Part shown: in pieces, positions 6,492 through 8,080 of the stretch | Numbering within the stretch: position 1 is the first letter of the stretch | How the letters are laid out: each line of letters starts with the position of its first letter | Source: Cellvibrionaceae bacterium | Lineage (GTDB): Bacteria > Pseudomonadota > Gammaproteobacteria > Pseudomonadales > Cellvibrionaceae | DNA: 8,080 bases | Assembly: GCA_030597965.1 (NCBI GenBank) | Contig: JAUVQU010000104.1 | Location: 1-8,080 of the forward strand | Direction: 5' to 3' | Notes under the pieces: model-generated | Databases searched by the model: none | Told to the model about the DNA's origin: nothing | Seen by the model: the letters and a program-made list of their open reading frames with translations, nothing else | Program-made: the position numbers and the translations under genes

Positions 6492-7577
6492 CTACTGATA
6501 ATCTGTCACACTTAACTTTTTTCCACTGCGATAAAGCTGTCTAATCTTATCTGGTGATAGGCCACTGCTTTGCAAAAAATGAACCAAAAAGTCAACCCAA
6601 GCATCTTGATAAACGTAATCATTGTGTGGCTCATCGTAAATGCAGTACTTTGTGTTAGTCTCAAAAGGATCACCTTCACCGTTCGTTGGGCGAATCTCAA
6701 AGATCTTATAGAGAGCAGTGTGTAGATTCTGAGTCAAATGATGAGCCGGAAGATGCATATTCACTCTACGAACTACTTCCTTCGGTTTTATGCGTCCAAC
6801 ATTAGCCGCTTCAACTTTAACAGTTTTGTCTTTTATAATTACATTTAACTTCTCGTACGCTTTCTTATCTTCTTGATTCAACGTATCCCAGCGTACAAAC
6901 TCTACAGCTGCGTCAGCTCGGTTGGTATTAGATATTTTTGGTATCTGAATGAGCTTCACACTATACTGAAGTGAGTTATAAGTATCATCATCAAGAGAAT
7001 TGCGGTATTTTTCTACGAAAGACACAATATCTGCTAGGTCTTGTGAGAGCGCAGACCGACTTGCTAATTCTTGTTGTTTAGTTCTAATCTGGGAAAACTG
7101 CAGGCTGTAAACAAGGGATTCATTAATCGAGAAATCATCACCAAAGAACTCTATTAGCTGAGTTTCATAATTAAAAAGCAATGACTGGCACTCCCCAAAT
7201 ATTAGTGTATCTACCTCACGCTTCTCAATATGGCGGTGCGATATTTTGTTGCGTAGTTTGATGAAAAAATTTAGATTGCTCTCAACAGCAGCATTAAGCC
7301 TACCATATTCTTTTATGCAAGTAGCTAATTCCCAAGCTTTGCGCTCACCGTCAATTAGATCATAACGCCCACTCCTACGCTTGTAGTAAAATTTATCTCC
7401 TATAGTAGCGTTGAAGTGTGCATGAAACAATCGCATCCATGCCATCACCATTAAGCTGATAAAACCTTCACTGCGGAATGTTGTACGTGGTTTATTGTAG
7501 ATTTCCACAGCTAAAAGCGCAGAATCTATTGATGCTTCAAGTATTGATTTTGTTTTTCCTTTTCTAAGTTTCACCAC
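6492..7577 (-). CDS. DUF3644-type protein with HEPN-like RNKISH motif
   Basis: This is a 361-residue soluble protein. The N-terminal part, with AVEIYNKPRTTFRSEGFI (23-40) and WMRLFHAHF, resembles DUF3644, whose function is not established to my knowledge. At 109-114 the segment KLRNKISHRH contains R-x4-H (R109, H114), the pattern of catalytic HEPN ribonucleases common in abortive-infection and toxin systems. Its position after a helix fits HEPN, but the assignment is inference. A C-terminal module (about 265-330), with HLPAHHLTQNLHTALYKIFEIRP and YCIYDEPHNDYVYQDAWVDFLV, is a second conserved-looking domain, perhaps a winged helix. Two adjacent GTG codons (7577 and 7574) follow GGAGG at 7579-7583. 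The second has the better four-base spacing and may be the true start. The gene lies 224 bp upstream of the OLD-family gene, same strand, in similarly A+T-rich DNA. Confidence 0.75.
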   Translation of the reverse strand: MVKLRKGKTKSILEASIDSALLAVEIYNKPRTTFRSEGFISLMVMAWMRLFHAHFNATIGDKFYYKRRSGRYDLIDGERKAWELATCIKEYGRLNAAVESNLNFFIKLRNKISHRHIEKREVDTLIFGECQSLLFNYETQLIEFFGDDFSINESLVYSLQFSQIRTKQQELASRSALSQDLADIVSFVEKYRNSLDDDTYNSLQYSVKLIQIPKISNTNRADAAVEFVRWDTLNQEDKKAYEKLNVIIKDKTVKVEAANVGRIKPKEVVRRVNMHLPAHHLTQNLHTALYKIFEIRPTNGEGDPFETNTKYCIYDEPHNDYVYQDAWVDFLVHFLQSSGLSPDKIRQLYRSGKKLSVTDYQ

Positions 7578-7650
7578 CCCTCCAAAGATCTTATTGGAAT
7601 AATACTTTAAAGCTGAAAGTTGAAATGAGCACGTGGAGACTTATAATAAT

Positions 7651-7679
7651 ATTATAAATCTCACTAGCAATTTCGTTAA
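7651..7679 (-). promoter_or_regulatory. Putative sigma-70 promoter of the DUF3644 gene
   Basis: On the minus strand TTAACG (plus 7674-7679) is followed after 17 bases by a perfect TATAAT (7651-7656). Transcription would start about 65-70 bases before the GTG start codons. The perfect -10 and ideal spacing make it plausible, but the -35 match is only four of six and the DNA is A+T-rich. Confidence 0.45.
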
Positions 7680-7827
7680 TAATGTTAACCAGCTAAGAGC
7701 GCCAACTCAAGACTATTAACATAACACTATCCGAAGGGAAAGGTGATGTCATCCCTCAGTTGAGTGCATACGTGAAAAATTTACTGACAGCCAATCAAGA
7801 AACCAACGACATGAGATCGAGGCTAAG
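7680..7827. other. Spacer between the DUF3644 promoter and the tRNA-proximal ORF
   Basis: No gene with a start codon and ribosome site was found. Two plus-strand frames stay open across part of it, one translating as LSEGKGDVIPQLSAYVKN and onward to a TAG near 7900. This could be a worn gene end, but I do not recognise it. No integrase remnant was identified beside the tRNA. Confidence 0.4.
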
Positions 7828-7929
7828 ATGCAACGCTCAAAACCGTCCAGTTTCGTTCAAAGAAAGCCAACGCAAATGTATGGTCCAGTGTATGGGCTAG
7901 ATAAATTGCAGGCACAAAAAAGCCGCTGA
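7828..7929 (+). CDS. Doubtful 33-codon basic ORF next to the tRNA terminator
   Basis: ATG at 7828 is preceded by GAGG at 7819-7822 with a 5-base spacer, and the frame runs to TGA at 7927-7929. The peptide is strongly basic, starting MQRSKPSSFVQRKPTQ, and its last codons lie inside the stem of the tRNA-Ser terminator on the opposite strand. Its frame is open back to 7747 without an earlier ATG, so it may instead be the tail of a broken gene. No family is recognised, and it may be chance. Confidence 0.2.
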   Translation: MQRSKPSSFVQRKPTQMYGPVYGLDKLQAQKSR

Positions 7930-7940
7930 AATCAGCGGCT
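7914..7940 (-). terminator. Intrinsic terminator of tRNA-Ser
   Basis: AGCCGCTGA at 7921-7929 pairs perfectly with TCAGCGGCT at 7932-7940 around a 2-base centre (effectively a small loop). On the minus strand the hairpin is followed by a T-run, seen as A residues at 7916-7921. It lies 13 bases beyond the tRNA 3' end and marks the end of that transcript. Confidence 0.85.
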
Positions 7941-7953
7941 TAATCTATGTTCT

Positions 7954-8041
7954 TGGCGGAGAGGGAGGGATTCGAACCCTCGAAGCCTTTCGACTTACAC
8001 ACTTTCCAGGCGTGCTCCTTCGACCACTCGGACACCTCTCC
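7954..8041 (-). tRNA. tRNA-Ser (anticodon GGA)
   Basis: The minus strand folds as an 88-base class II tRNA. The acceptor arms are GGAGAGG and CCTCTCC, with a G discriminator and an encoded CCA end (7954-7956). The anticodon arm is CACGC-CTGGAAA-GTGTG with anticodon GGA at 8007-8005. The long variable arm AAGTC-GAAA-GGCTT is typical of serine tRNAs, and the T-arm contains GGTTCGAATCC. It decodes UCC and UCU serine codons. Serine tRNA 3' ends are common attachment sites for integrative elements, and this 3' end faces the accessory genes. No second copy of the 3' end is present in the window. Confidence 0.96.
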
Positions 8042-8080
8042 ACATTTTAGCTCTGCTGTTAGGCGCTGCCTTTCTCAACA

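Noticed and set aside
6512..6700. 62-codon minus-strand frame inside the DUF3644 gene
   Set aside because: It is entirely contained in another frame of a well-supported gene, with no ribosome site.
4483..7577. Gabija system
   Set aside because: The OLD-like protein resembles GajA, but the neighbour has no helicase motifs (no Walker A) and is a DUF3644-type protein, so a GajB partner is absent.
1..8080. CRISPR arrays, rRNA or complete insertion sequences
   Set aside because: No regularly spaced repeats, rRNA segments or transposase frames were seen on either strand.

Overview
The window looks like accessory DNA from a gammaproteobacterium. It joins a G+C-rich phage or integrative-element recombination module on the left to an A+T-rich cluster of defence-type genes, and ends at a host tRNA-Ser gene on the right. 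The taxon is an inference from the tRNA-Ser(GGA) with an encoded CCA end, the Shine-Dalgarno sites and the general protein character. I cannot name a genus.

Positions 1 to about 1850, plus strand: the 3' end of a DUF932 (phage/plasmid-like TIGR03299 type) gene, a strong intrinsic terminator, a 56-residue hypothetical gene, an ERF-family single-strand annealing protein and a YqaJ/lambda-exonuclease-like nuclease. ERF plus YqaJ form a two-component homologous recombination system comparable to lambda Bet/Exo. Each of the last three genes has a clear Shine-Dalgarno sequence.

Positions 1850 to 4480: base composition falls abruptly at the end of the exonuclease gene. A type II restriction-modification pair follows: a beta-class DNA methyltransferase (plus) and a converging putative restriction endonuclease (minus), whose 3' ends overlap by 14 bp. 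Next comes a gene-poor A+T-rich stretch. It holds a decayed fragment of a second ERF-like gene, with 38 of 50 bases identical to the intact ERF gene 3.2 kb upstream. It also holds an intrinsic terminator for the minus-strand genes to the right.

Positions 4483 to 7577, minus strand: an OLD-family ATPase/TOPRIM nuclease preceded by a DUF3644-type protein with a HEPN-like RNKISH motif. Each has its own plausible sigma-70 promoter. They may be two single-gene systems or one two-gene defence unit.

Positions 7578 to 8080: an A+T-rich spacer with one doubtful 33-codon ORF, then tRNA-Ser(GGA) on the minus strand with its own terminator. The tRNA 3' end points into the cluster, the orientation expected if the region is an island inserted at this tRNA, but I found no integrase or second att copy here. 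Overall: a mobile-element recombination operon beside a defence island, with an ERF fossil recording an earlier related element.
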